Assembly: GCF_048771995.1 (NCBI RefSeq)
Contig: NC_133034.1
Coordinates: 3,162,001-3,226,000, forward strand
From: Taeniopygia guttata
Lineage: Eukaryota; Chordata; Aves; Passeriformes; Estrildidae
Direction of reading: 5' to 3'
Length of the DNA: 64,000 nt
The notes beneath the pieces were generated by a model, which saw only the letters and a program-made list of their open reading frames with translations, did no database searches and was not told the origin of the DNA. The translations under genes were made by a program, and so were the position numbers. Of this stretch, positions 1 through 12,550 are shown piece after piece. Every line of letters starts with the position of its first letter. The first letter of the stretch is position 1.

Positions 1-3000
1 TTTTCTTTGTATTTCTCCAGACACCTCAACAAAAAATGACTTAAAGCAGGAGGAAGTTAGGAACATTACAGAATCTGCTGCAGACAGATCCCAGCTTCCA
101 TTGTCTGTGTTCCAGCCCTCTGGGAACCAGGTAACAGGACTCCTGCAGGAATCACCCAGAATTAATGTGCTTCTCTTCAGATGTCTGTCTGCAAAAATTA
201 GGATTATTTCCTAGAATGTGGAAGGGAAAAAAGAAAATATGAGTATTTGTCTAGTATTTCTAAGTTTTAAGCATGTTTCAAATAACTGGTATTTCTCATT
301 AATAGTGCATTCATTTTTGCACAATGGAACTGTTTAACTTGGGTTAAACAAACCTTCAAGGACTTTTCTGTTGATATTTTTTCTTTAAAATTATGTCCTT
401 TAAAAAAAGTTGTGAGTGAGGGCTGTGCTCCAGAATTCATGGGTATAACCAGTGAATTTTTAGGCAGAAGAAATGTAGGAAAGACAGGTTTTTCTGTGGA
501 ATAGCTTTAGGATTGTGGCCAGAATGAACTTCTCTGGCCAAGTGCAAACTGGGAGGGGCTAGATGCTGAGTAAAGCAACTCTGTTTAATTCCTCCTGTGC
601 CCAAGGAAATGGACCTTTGTGTTTTCTTTGGAAAAGAAAAGGGCCACATCAAAGTAATTCCCCACTTCGTTCTCCATTTCTCCTAATGGAAAACAACTGA
701 CAAGATTCCGATACAGACCCGATCAAACCCAAAAGCTGTATTCTTGATGTTTAATTCCACAGGAAGAGGTGTTCTGGGGATGTAAGGTGGATGGGGTACC
801 TAAGTTTGCAAGGAATGAGATTTAAGATATTCAGGGAAATGGTTTTGTTAAAGATGCTCTGTGTCCTTACTCTGAAAGCCTTTAAATACCTGTTTAAAGC
901 TAACCAGATGTGCAGGTCTCACAGGAGAGTCCTCCTGCTGCTCTCTTGCTCTCTGTTCTGTCCCCATCACTTGTCCCCAGTCTGCCCTGGAGCCAAGCAG
1001 AGGCAGGAAGGCATCAAGCATCATTCCATGTGGAGCAGCACGTAGGAGTTCTCATGGACCAAACTGTGCTTGGTGCAGATAGAAACCCCAGCAAATTCCA
1101 GCTATGAATTGTAGGAAATCTAGATTGCGTCTATGAGAGATAAAAGTTCTCAGAAGATTAAAAGTTGGCCCAATTCGGGATAATTCTTAGTAGGACAAGA
1201 AAAATTTGTGTCTGTGACAGCAAGGTGCCAGCCATGCCCTGTTCCCAGACTTGCTGAAAAAGCTGTAAGGATCCAGTCCATGAAGACAAACTGTTCTTTT
1301 CTTCCATAGCCACATTTTTGGCCACAACTGAAAAAAGTTAGTTGAAACTGCAAAAGAAATCTCTGGAATGTGAACTGGGCCAAATGGCATTCAAACTGAG
1401 TGGCCTGGATTTGGCAATGTAAGAAGTTGAAAAATAAAGATTTGTACTGGGATGTGCCATTGCCAGAGAATGTTCATTATGTGTCTGTGCATGTACAGAC
1501 CCCCACACATCTGTATTGTATACAGATGTGCTACAGTGCTACTGCATCACTGAAAATTTCTTAAACAGAAATATCCCCAAATAATTATCTGTACTGACAG
1601 AAAGATTGTAAGAAGACAAGAGTTGGACATTTCAAGGATGTTAAAATTGTAGCAAAAAATTTTCAGAGTGGCTGTGAAGTATAATGGGTAGCTGCTATTT
1701 ACAAATATGATGATTACATACTGTTACCATGGAAACTTGAGATGGAAAATAAAAAGTGACTTTAGCTTCATCTTGAAACTGCCCTGATTGGGAGGAGAAC
1801 AATAGCTGACATTCCTCCAGCAGGAGGCTAATCACCCCTCTTGAAGAATGTACAGCATGTTTTTCTGTATTTTTAGCTACTATACAAAGTTTTAAACCTG
1901 CAGCCAACAGAAGATAAGGCTCCGATAAGAGACACATTTGTTATTAGACTCACAGCACAGTGTGATTTATTCTTTTTCCTACTCTATTTACTGAAACTCT
2001 TGCTGTTCAACATTTTCTCTTCTAAGACTTCTTCAAGTGATTTTGGGTCCCGTCTAAGTCCATGGCCTGGTAATTCTCCCTAAGTACATTTTCTCATTAT
2101 CTGTTTCTGCTCTGACAAGGTAATGAGTGAAGCATGCTCTAAGGATGTGACTCATTTCCATCAAAATGAGCTTCCTGAGAACCACGAAAGAGGCAGGGAG
2201 ATGACAACTGGCCCTGGACATTTTTAGGACAATTCTAAATGTGAATCAATTGCTGGCTAATAAAATAATATATATAACAATAACTGAACAGGTTATTCCT
2301 AAATAAAATTTGTACCCCGTGAGATGGCAGCGAGCGCTAAGGCTGGAAGTCAGAAGACTGCACAGATGGTACCATCTGCCTTTCTCTTGGGAATCATCCT
2401 GGTGCTGAAAAAGCCCTTCTGAGCTAGATGCTCAGAGCCAGGGAAGTGTTTGCTGACAGACACTCCTGCTGCACCTGGCAGTGCTGTGTGGATGTGAGTG
2501 TAGCCAGGTGTCTGCACACACTGGGGCTGGGATGTTCAGTGTGCCACACATGGAAATCAGCCACTGCCAGGTCTGGTTACCAGAGGCTGGAAGTGCCATT
2601 AAAAATGGGATTCAAAGAAGGGCAGCAGACCAAGACCTGCAGGTCTTGAAGCTTTAGGATGAGTTTTTAAGTTCCTCTGATATTACCTTTTCTTTTTTAT
2701 ACACTAAGTTTGTTCCTTTTATTATCTACACCAGCTTACAGGCCAGTTCAGCATCATTAGATTTACATCACTTTGCAAGTCTTGCCTATTTAATTGTAAG
2801 TGTTGTTCTTGCTACAAAGAAACAACATTTGCAGAGCTGTTGAACTTGTATTTTTCTTCTTTTGGGGAATGAACTGTTTTCCAAAAGCTGTGCTATTTGA
2901 CAACTGAACTCCTTTGGCTTTTTCACTTTTCACAGTGTTTTTAGAGTTCTTCCAAAATATTAAAATTAACAACAGTGAGACACTTTCAGATGGCAATGAT

Positions 3001-4436
3001 TGTACACTTCTGCTCTGATGGGTACCTGTCTCACTCCAATACACATTTGAAGCACTTTGAAGCAGAAACATCCACTAAGATTAATAAACTCAGCTTGTGA
3101 GTTTCTAGTCCAAGTGCTTATAATGGGAGAGATGGAAGTCTTGAGTAGTTACTGTAGAAAAGCAAATTACAATTATCTGCCAGACATTTCCATGACATTT
3201 TCAAGAGAAAGTGAACATTCAGTGTTCTTTGCACCTCCTCTGTGCAGTGATTTCCATTTGCTGATCAATATACTCCACTTGGAAAGTTCAGGCAATCCAC
3301 TTAAGTGCTGACACTTCCATGACAGTAATAAGGCCCTACAGAGAACTGTTTTCTTCCAAAACTCCTGCCAGAACCTTATTAGAATTAGGAGAACATGATT
3401 GACACTAAAATGACTAAACAGCTCTTCCTTGTGTTCCATCTCTCTCAACCTTGTACCTAAAAGTTTCTTTGGTCCCCAGTGCTGCCAGGCCTGGTGGCAT
3501 GCAGGGACAAGTCTCTGTTCCTGTAATACCATTCCCAGCAGCAGGGAGCAGGTAATGGTTGGGCATTGCCCCAGGGCAGAGATCTAAGCAAGCACAGGGA
3601 AACTGAACCTGCCTTGGACAATATTGAATATATTTCCCTTCTCAGTGCAAAGCCTGAGCCACCAAATTAGTGACCTTCCTCTCATTTTTAATTACTAATC
3701 TCATGTTACTCAATCTAAATGGACCCTTTATCAGATGAGCATATTCCCCACACCACATTCTGCATCGCTGTTTTCTTACTGTTGAGCAATATCCAGGAAA
3801 GTACTAGATATTGTAACTCCATTCAGTAGGGATATTTTTCATTATTTATTAAGGTCCAGAAAACAATTTTTTATTATGAAGTTAGGCTACTCGTAATGAA
3901 ATAGCTCGTGTTTCCTAGCCCTCTACTACAGAAAAATGCAGTTCTCAGTTGATGTCTTTGTTTACCATGTGCTATTTTGCATTGTTTAGTGAATAAGCAG
4001 AGAGGGACACTTCACTGAGACTGATCCATAAGACATTTTACATAAAAATACTGTGCTGCTTGTCTTGATATAAGCAATATTTTCAACTGCATTCTTTGAT
4101 ACTTGATGTTAAACTATCACACAGAACAAAGACTATTTCAAGTCTTCATGGTGCCTTGGATTTTACACTCCAGTTTCTGAACTTGCTAACAGATATGTTA
4201 AACATCTCAAGCAGAAACTCTTCCTACAGCTATGGAGCCAAGTAGTGCCTAGAGTACAATCATGGTACCAAGTAAAATATGTCACATTTCAAGATAAAAA
4301 CAGAACATTCCTGCTTTTCCAGAGGCTTCATGTGAATAACTAATGTGTAAGTCTGCAATTACAACAAGAAAGCTTCTGTGTCAACCAAGGGTTTTTATGC
4401 CTTTTCAAACCTCTGGAGTATGTAATGCTGATATCA
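1..4436. other. Intergenic sequence with no recognised gene or element
   Basis: Short open frames on both strands lack protein-like composition, bounded splice sites or family resemblance. The only structure I note is an 11-bp-arm palindrome at 1506-1530. I looked for a coding exon of the PLEKHB2 neighbour FAM168B and did not see one. Confidence 0.6.
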
Positions 4437-4437
4437 G

Positions 4438-4572
4438 CCTTTCCCTTTCCCTTTCCCTTTCCCTTTCCCTTTCCCTTTCCCTTTCCCTTTCCCTTTCCCT
4501 TTCCCTTTCCCTTTCCCTTTCCCTTTCCCTTTCCCTTTCCCTTTCCCTTTCCCTTTCCCTTTCCCTTTCCCT
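4438..4572. repeat. (CCCTTT)n hexanucleotide array, about 22 copies
   Basis: About 135 bp of almost perfect TTCCCT units, uninterrupted over 4441-4572. The + strand is pure pyrimidine. It reads open in several frames as SLSLSL, FPFPFP or, antisense, RERERE, but this is microsatellite DNA and not protein. The unit differs from the vertebrate telomere repeat. Confidence 0.97.
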
Positions 4573-7500
4573 CCTCATGCTGCTGGTTTCAGCACACTTC
4601 TGGAGGAAGTTGTAATTCTTCACACTTGTGTGCAAATGCTGGGTGCTCTCATCAAGTTTAACACTGTCTGTTTGTAAGTGCTGCTTTCTGTGGGGGCCTT
4701 GACCTTGAATTCTTTCTGATTTTCTGATATTCATGGTTTTTTTTCTGGGATATCCAAACTTTGTAAATTGGTCTTGGCATGAAAGTAGTACCTGACTTCC
4801 ATAAATTGAATTCTGGACTAGGTGACTCTTTGGTGGCAGTATCAGAATTGCTTTGCTGGTGGGCTAATGGTACGTGTTCAACCCTGCCTGTCTCTAATAA
4901 AATTTTATTTTTCAGCATAGGTAGTTTACAGCATTTAACAGCTGCTCCCTTCCTAGAAAATCAGCTTTCTAAAATGTTAAGGTTGGACGCTGAATTTTAG
5001 ATGAACATATTTCACTTGCTTTTCCTGCTATCAGTCTAAGAAGGTATCTAGGCACAAAAAAATATTACAAATATTAACTTCATCATACAACAGTAAGAAT
5101 TAAATTTCTTTTGATAGACAGAAAAATAATCAAATAAAGACAATACTTGACAATGACTTACAAATATCACTAAACTTCTGTTAACAATTTTCTAAGAAAT
5201 TGAAGGCAGTCAGTCCAATGAAAATGGATACAATAAGCTATTCACAGCTCTCTATTGCCTTGCCCTTCAGAGCCTTGCATTTGGGCACAGGGACAATGTT
5301 TGGAGTGGAATCTGTGTTACTTGATGTTTCTTAATGACTATATAAAGCTCTTCTAAACAGGACTATGTCTGGTATTCTTTCTAACATCGTTCTTCCCTCA
5401 TGCAACCCATACCTGAGATGGGACATGGGACAAATCTCTGAAACATCTCTGAGAAACTTCAATTTTGTTTGAAAAGGAAAAAAGTAAAATAAACAGAACA
5501 AATTAATAACTCTGAGTATCATGAGCTCCCTCCTTGCATTTCTGCAATATCCAGAAAATACCAGATACACCCTTTCTAAACAAGCTCTGGGTTTGTGACC
5601 TTGTGGTGCAAGTCTGATCAGTTCCATGGAATTTCCCCTGCACTTTCCTCCCAGTTCAGCTGGCTGACCTCAGCGTCACAGGGTTTTTTCTCTGCCAGTG
5701 CAAAAGCTTTCCATGGCAAAGATTAAGAACAAAACAAACCCTTCAAAAGTGAGATCCCCATGACAGACACAGTGGCTGCAGCCCCTTGGTTGGTGCTTCA
5801 ATCCAGCCCCTGTTCTTCAGGCAGCAGCTGCAATGCTGTGCCCACATCTGCAGCTCTGAGAGGCAGCTCCAGGCCATGGCAGGGACAAACTGATGCAGCC
5901 ACTGAGGGCTGCAGGGTGAAAAGAGAATACAAATACCCTGATGCTACAGGTATCTTGCAGGACTTTAGTAAACCAGAGCCTGAAGAAGTTACATGTTTTA
6001 AAGTGAACCAAAATACAAGGCTAAATAGTCAATTATCCCCCTAAACTATAACTTTAAAAGAAGCCCGCAGTAAATATGGACAAGCTACTGATAAGCACAT
6101 ACTGGTATGCTGTATATCCTCTGGGGTCTGTGTTTCCACAAGTTTTCTATTTATATAGGCAGTCAGGCACTTTTGAAGTCTTGCTGGCTCATAACAGCCA
6201 CATCTCAGCACAGTGACAGCTCCAGCAGTGAGAGCCTTTCTCTGCACAAGCGAGTCGTGATGGGCTCTGTCAGACTGGATCTGCTCTTCCTGGGAAACTG
6301 AGTTTTTAAAGGAACCAGGAATGTCTTCTCAGCTGCAGCAAGTATCTTCCATATCCATGCTGTTTTCATAGCACTGCATGTGAGGAGTGCTGGAGGATGT
6401 AAATCAAAAGAGAATTCTCCTCAGCTGTCCCCATCCCCCTGAAAGCTCTGTTTATCCCCTGGTAAACTGAGTGCACTCAGTGTATGACGGACATGAGAAT
6501 AATTAGGCTACTGTCTCCATCCCTGCAGTGTGTACCTCGCTCCGTGCCAGTCCTGTCAGCTGAGGCTGGCAGAGATGATTCCAGCAGTGATGTTGTTTCC
6601 TTTAGCTTGGTGGTATAAAGAGTGACACCAGGAACCAGATACTCCCTTCTTCCCTATCTGGCAGTCTTTTGATCCAAGAACAAATGGGAGTCCTATTACA
6701 ACTTGGCATCATTTTTGCCTCCATTTTGTGTGAAACCAAAGAGCTCCCAGGAGGTCAATGAAGGTTTCTGATGAAAGCAAGTGCATGGAGGCCAACAGAA
6801 AAAATCCACTTGCAATTAATGGGGAGGTCTGTGCTGGATTTCTGGTACAGTTGCGTTAGTTATGGAGATGATGTGTTTTATTCCCACACAAACTTCATGA
6901 ATGAAATACAAAGGAAAACTGTCAAGCTCCTAAGTAAATTGTTGGGAATGCTTTATATTTTCTCATAAGGAAAGGGCTTTGCTGTGGCTCCTCTAAGCAG
7001 CTCCTTCTGACATTATTGCCTCTTGCATGCAGAGCACAAGGGCTGGGGGTGAAAGCATTAATGCCACAGAGGTGAGAGCATTAATGCCATGCAGAGGGTC
7101 GACTGGTACAAACAGAAGGAGGAAGAAAAGCACTTGGCACTCAGCTGGGCAATGGCAGCAGCCAGCCCTCAGATGGAAGTCTGCAGGAATGATGATTACA
7201 ATGCCAAATGCTAGGGAATTCAACTCAGCAAAAGGAAAGCACGTGAGACTCAAAGATGATTATGAACATTTAAAGGGTAATACAAGTATTAAAGCCTTCC
7301 AGTATTTTTAATGCACCTAGGCTTTTCCTGGGACAAGCATTATTTAGGTTATTGGACAGAGCTCTGTGCTACTGCAAAGCAATACAATATTAATGAGTAT
7401 TATACATAGTTCTCAACTCTTCCCTCTTCCCCAAGGAATGAGCAGGCAGATCTTTAACCAAGCTTTGGAGAAATGACACAGTGGTGAGGGCTGGAGGCAC

Positions 7501-9212
7501 AGTTCAGGTTGAAACCAAAGCTATCTTTGAGTCAGAGTGACTGAATGAACCCCCATGTTCAGCAATCATTTTGAACCACATTTTATAAACATTCCAGGAT
7601 GTTTCTACTCAGTGGTAAACTCCTCACATACCTACATTAGGAGAAGGATCACTTTAGGGTTTCTGTTTATTCAATGGCACCCCTAAAAAGTGAAGTTGAA
7701 AACAAGACACTCCTAAAGCACTGAAGCTGAGATGGGTAGAAGCAATCTCTGGAAAGGCCTTTCTGTCTTCTAGAGGGAATCTAAAAAAAAGTACTCTGTC
7801 CCAATGCCTAAATGAAGTGTCTGAAGTTTGATGGGATGAATTTGTACCATATAAGTCTTTGAAAAGTGCCTTAACATAGCAGAAAAAATTCAAGTCCCAC
7901 AGATTTTACATTTTTCTGGAGGTTTGTAACTTTTTTAGAGTCGAGTGACACTTGAACAAAGAATATTTTAAATATGCCCTTCATTCTTATGTCTCTAGCT
8001 GAAATAATTTCTTTGAAGACATGGGTGTTGCCTGAATGTTATGGTGGTTGGAAACCAGACAGTGCACCTTGAAATACAGACACAGCTGACAATAAAACCA
8101 CAGTGAAACCACAATCCCTGAAATGACTCTATCTGCTTTTCTGACTTGAATGGTTTTGGAACACAGTTTTCTGCTTTGGAGCCAACTTATTAACCTGCTC
8201 AAAGTAAACAAACAGCACCTTATCTGGTGAGCTGGTGTCAGAGATGGGTTGCTTTAACCCTTTTTTGTACAGATCTGTTAAATAAGTGACTGGAGGAAGG
8301 GCAGCCTCTCTGTGTACACACACAGACATGCCCAAGCCTCTGTCCTTACTGTGACACAAACAACAGCAGAACTTTCCATTTCTGGTCGTTGTTAGATCAT
8401 GGGTCAAGTCATGTAAAGAGCTTTCAGTGTGTGCTCAGAAGCCTTTTCTATACAGATGAGGTTTTCAGCAATTGATCCACACACTGTTAAAATCAGCTGC
8501 ATATTGGCTCTGTGCCTGGAGCTTAATTGTTCCCATCACTGTTTTCTGGTGAATGCTTTCTGCAAGGTACATAGGAATTGTCAAGTGATTGTCTCCAAAG
8601 CTTTTGTATATACAAAGAACATATGATATGGAGACTATTATCCTCCTAGATTTACTAACTTCTGTAGAAACAGGCATTCTGTAGTATTTTTCACTACATT
8701 CTAATGCTGGTCTGACAATATTAACATAGGGGAAATACCTTCATGTGCTTCAAATAGAAATCTTCTCAATCTTCATTTTGCTTGCATTTTACAATTACCT
8801 GCAAACACTTCCAGACCTGACACATTAAGGAAGTAAGAGAGAACATTTCTGCTCTGATTCAAATCCAATCTTAGCAAAGTTTAGACTTCCAGACACCGTG
8901 CTGTCATGTTAGTGGTGAGGAAGAGAAGGGATGTTTATTAGCTCAGCCTCCATCCTTTGTGCCTTTCTAGAAAAGGCAAAGCTAGGTGCAGGCTGGAAGG
9001 GAATTGCCATGCAGTCAGATTTATGTATGGAACATTGCAGTTTGATATGCAATCTGTAGTCAGGCTCAGATGAGTGAATTCTCCTGATTGTTTCCTCAGA
9101 TGCCCATCTCCTCCTAACTCTACAAGCTGAATGCTGGGGCTAAGTGTTGAATTCTCTGTTCTAACTCTTGCAGCCTATTGTAAATGCAGGCGAACCCAAT
9201 GGGAAGAAATGC
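4573..9212. other. Intergenic sequence with no recognised gene or element
   Basis: AT-rich, single-copy-looking DNA. A short imperfect tandem duplication of about 22 bp lies at 7049-7095. No exon, RNA gene or repeat family recognised. Confidence 0.55.
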
Positions 9213-9577
9213 TGATGTCTGACTCAATTCAGAAGGCTGAATTATTTCTTTATTATAACTATGCTAAAATAAATCAATATACTATATAAAAGGAGGATAC
9301 TAAAACTACATACTACTTTCTCTGACTCTGAACTTTAACACAACTCGTGACCCTCTCTGAGAGCCCAGCCCCAGGTGGGTTGGATTGGCCATCAGGCTCA
9401 AACAATCCTCACCAGAATCTAATCAAGCACTCACTCCAAGTAAACAATTGTCCAAACACATTCCACATGGGAAAAACAGGAGCAGAAATAGAAATTGTTT
9501 TCTCTTTCATTTCTCTCTGTACACCTCTATGAAAAATCCTGAGAGGGAGAGAAATGTGCTTGCCACAGCAGCCCACA
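9213..9577 (-). mobile_element. Solo LTR of an endogenous retrovirus, antisense
   Basis: On the - strand this reads TGTGGGCTGCTGTGG at one end and GAATTGAGTCAGACATCA at the other, with AATAAA signals just before the latter end. TG...CA termini, about 365 bp and a late poly(A) signal are LTR features. The sequence resembles a passerine ERV LTR from memory. No internal gag/pol lies beside it and no clear target duplication is visible. Confidence 0.65.
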
Positions 9578-11794
9578 GGTCTGGAAGGTCTTTGCTTCAA
9601 TACCTGTGTATGTGCAAAATGTCCAGACCCAGAAGTGACAGAGTGGAAGTTCAAAAAGAACAAGAATAGATGAGAATGATCATTCAGAAGACATAAATAC
9701 AAAGGGGTAGATGAAGAGAGACACTTGTGAGACACATTTCCATGCTGGCCCTTTCCTTGTCTGGCAGGAGATAATTTGCTCCTGGCCTGTCTTAGCAACA
9801 ACTGGCACTATGCTGCAATGTGGTCAGAGGACCTCAGTAGGAGTACACAGCTTGGCAGAAATTATTCTTACTGAAGAATTCTGAGTACCTGGGTTTGGGT
9901 ATGTGGAATGCACTGGCCCTCTTACAGGGCCCTGGTTCTGAAAAATAACTGTGAGATTTCCTATGGTCACTTGGAAAAAACCAAAATACCTCAGCAGATC
10001 TCAGCTGTAAAATATAATACCATCAGTCAAGCAGCCCTCCTGCTGCTTCATCAAAAGGCATGAGGCTTCTGGGAAAGGCAGGAATTGGAGTCTGTCCCTA
10101 GGAAAAGCAGAAATCAAACACAAGCATGTCCCACACGTGTCAATGTAACACAGCATGCTAATTCCCAAGAGGCAATGGACATTTATTTTCTACTTTGTGT
10201 CAGTGTTTTAATGTCTGACTACTGGAAGAGAAGGGAAAAAATATGGGGCCTAATGCAAAAGCCTCTGAGGACATGGTGATTTCTACTGATTCCAATGTTT
10301 GGCAGGTTGGGTTTAAGAGTTAAGAATTCAATATGCATTTGTAGACAAATAGAACCAGGACTTCAGAGTAAGAGGAGGGAATTGACTTTTAACTTACCAG
10401 TTCCAGCAAACTTCAATAACAAAATTAGGCAAAACAGATGCCTCCTCACCAACAGTTCTTCCAAAGTCCAAATCACAAGGAGCATGTAACTGAAGAGAAG
10501 ATTAAAAAATAGTCCTGGACCAAAATACAGATTGGGATCTTCTCTGCTGGTGGCCATTGGCCTGTAGCAGTCTGATGAGGGAACACAAATATTTGACAGT
10601 TTGGCAAGGGGTGGTGTAAATCTGTTTCATCACAGTGGCACAGATTTTCCAGGTGACTGCATCTAATTCTTACTGCCCCTGTGCTTTAGTCCCTCAGTGA
10701 AAATGAAATGTAATTATTCTTTTGATCTCTTCTTTCCTTGCCACGTGTTTTGGCTATGACTGTAGATCTCCTTTGTGCATGTAGCACTCTTTAAATGCTA
10801 ATGGAATAGTACAGGCAATGTAAAGTAAAGGTGAGAGTCAAAGCTTATGTAATTCAGAGAAAATGCTCCCACTGATGCTGGCTGGCAGGTCCAAACACAG
10901 TTATTAAAGGAAACAGAAATGTTTTGTGCTAGGTTTTTCTTCTCTTCCTCTTCAGAATGGCTGCAAAAAGACAGGAATTTGTCTGCAAGTTGCAAAGGAT
11001 ATAGCCCATCCCTGGTAATCCCATGCCTTTCAAAACTGCCAACGAATAAAAGCAAGATCCAAAACTCTGTTCCTGCCAAACAGACCACATCAGTGACAGT
11101 GAAATGCCTTTCTAGTGGTGTGACCTGCAGGGATGTCTGATAAGCATGTGGTCTTTCTCCTGCCAGTTTGTTTTTAATCAGATCTGAACAATGGAAGCTG
11201 ACAATGAAATCCCAGAGTCTCACCCAGAAAGTTCCTCAGCTTTTGGCTGGCCTTTTTGTTTGTCTGTTGTTCTCAGTGTACTCTGCAGTCTGCTTCCAGA
11301 GAGCTACACTGGTCACCAGGAAGCTGCAGATGCCTCTTGTTTGAACATACCTCTCTGTGCTGTTTCCTCTGTAATAAGTGTCTGAAGACATCACTTCATT
11401 GCAGAATGAGGTGTCTGGAGTGCCCCACAAACTGCAGGCCAGGAGGAGGCAAAGCATGGTATCAGTTAGAGGTCAAGGAGGAGTTCCTCTACCTTTGCCA
11501 CAGCCTTCTCATGCCCTTGGGTAAGTCTCTCACTCCTGCTGTGAGTATGCAAGAGCTAATCCTTCTCAAGCCTTAGCTCACAGATTTTTCTAAGAAAATA
11601 CACTTTTCCTAAGGCATTTGAGTTCTTGAATTGCTCTGAAACCGTTTCTCTGTTCTGTCAACACATCTGTTGCTCACATCACCTTTAGCAAAATCCAGTT
11701 CTTAAGGTTAATGGCAGCTGTGAAGACAAGAGGCAGAGCCCTTCCAGCGTGTCTGCAGTCACCGTGTGCCTCTGATCCCTGCTCAAGCAGGGTC
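9578..11794. other. Intergenic sequence with no recognised gene or element
   Basis: No repeat, exon or RNA gene that I can support. Confidence 0.5.
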
Positions 11795-12130
11795 ATCCCA
11801 GAGCATGTGGCATGGGATTGTGTCCAGAGGGGTCTGGATTATCCCCCGGGAGGGAGAATCTGCACCAGCTCTGGGCAATCTGTTCCAGTGAGCCAGCACT
11901 GCACAGGAAGAAAGTTCTTCCTCATGTTCAGGTGGAACATCCTGGGCATCCTTTTCTGCCCATTGCCTCTTGCCTATGGCTTGGCACCACTGAGAAGAGC
12001 CTGGTTCCATCTTCTTGGCACCCACCCTTTAAATGTTTATGCACAATAATGAGGTTCCCTCTCAGGGGTCTCTTCTCGAGGCTGAACAGGCCCAACTTCC
12101 TCAACCTTTCCATGTAGGAGAGATGCTCCA
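11795..12130 (-). mobile_element. CR1-type LINE 3' fragment, antisense
   Basis: The + strand carries the reverse complement of the CR1 3' region: GAAAGTTCTTCCTCATGTTCA, then TCTGCCCATTGCCTCTTG, then CAGGGGTCTCTTCTCGAGGC and the GAGAGATGCTCCA block. The copy is 5' truncated and moderately diverged. An LTR abuts it at 12133, which suggests that the LTR inserted at or into it. Confidence 0.8.
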
Positions 12131-12132
12131 GC

Positions 12133-12550
12133 TGATGCCTTGTTGGGCTACCTAAAAACAGAGGCCAGACAAAATTAAGGGAACAAAAAGCAGTTCTATT
12201 TATTGAAGGACCTTCAGACAAAGCCCTGGAGGACAGGTCACACGTTTTCACACTTTTACAAATTTGGTCCATTTGCATAATTTGCACATTGGGGGTTAAT
12301 CTTCCAACTACAGCTTCAAGTAATGAAGTCATTTACCCCAAGTTTGCTCACCCCACTCACTTTTGTTTCCATCTCTGGGGCCTGAGGCAGTGAGGTGTCC
12401 TTGACTGCCAGGCCTGGAGAGGAATTGCTGTGTCTGCCCAAAATGGGAAAGCAGCAGCTCACACTGTGTATGGAGTTTAGAGTTATACATTAAAGAACTG
12501 CAGGGTTACAAATACATGGAAAATATAAAAGATAAAATCCTAAGGCAGCA
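12133..12550 (-). mobile_element. Solo LTR (family A), antisense
   Basis: The - strand begins TGCTGCCTTAGGATTTTA and ends AACAAGGCATCA. An AATAAA (TTTATT at 12199-12204 on +) precedes a GGCCTCTG block near the end. It shares its order of blocks with 46855-47299, 37402-37712 and about 56600-57020. The termini are defined by that comparison. The exact flanking target duplication is unclear. Confidence 0.75.

Noticed and set aside
4343..4734. Long open frames reading SLSLSL, FPFPFP and RERERE
   Set aside because: They are translations of the CCCTTT hexamer array in different frames and strands, not proteins.
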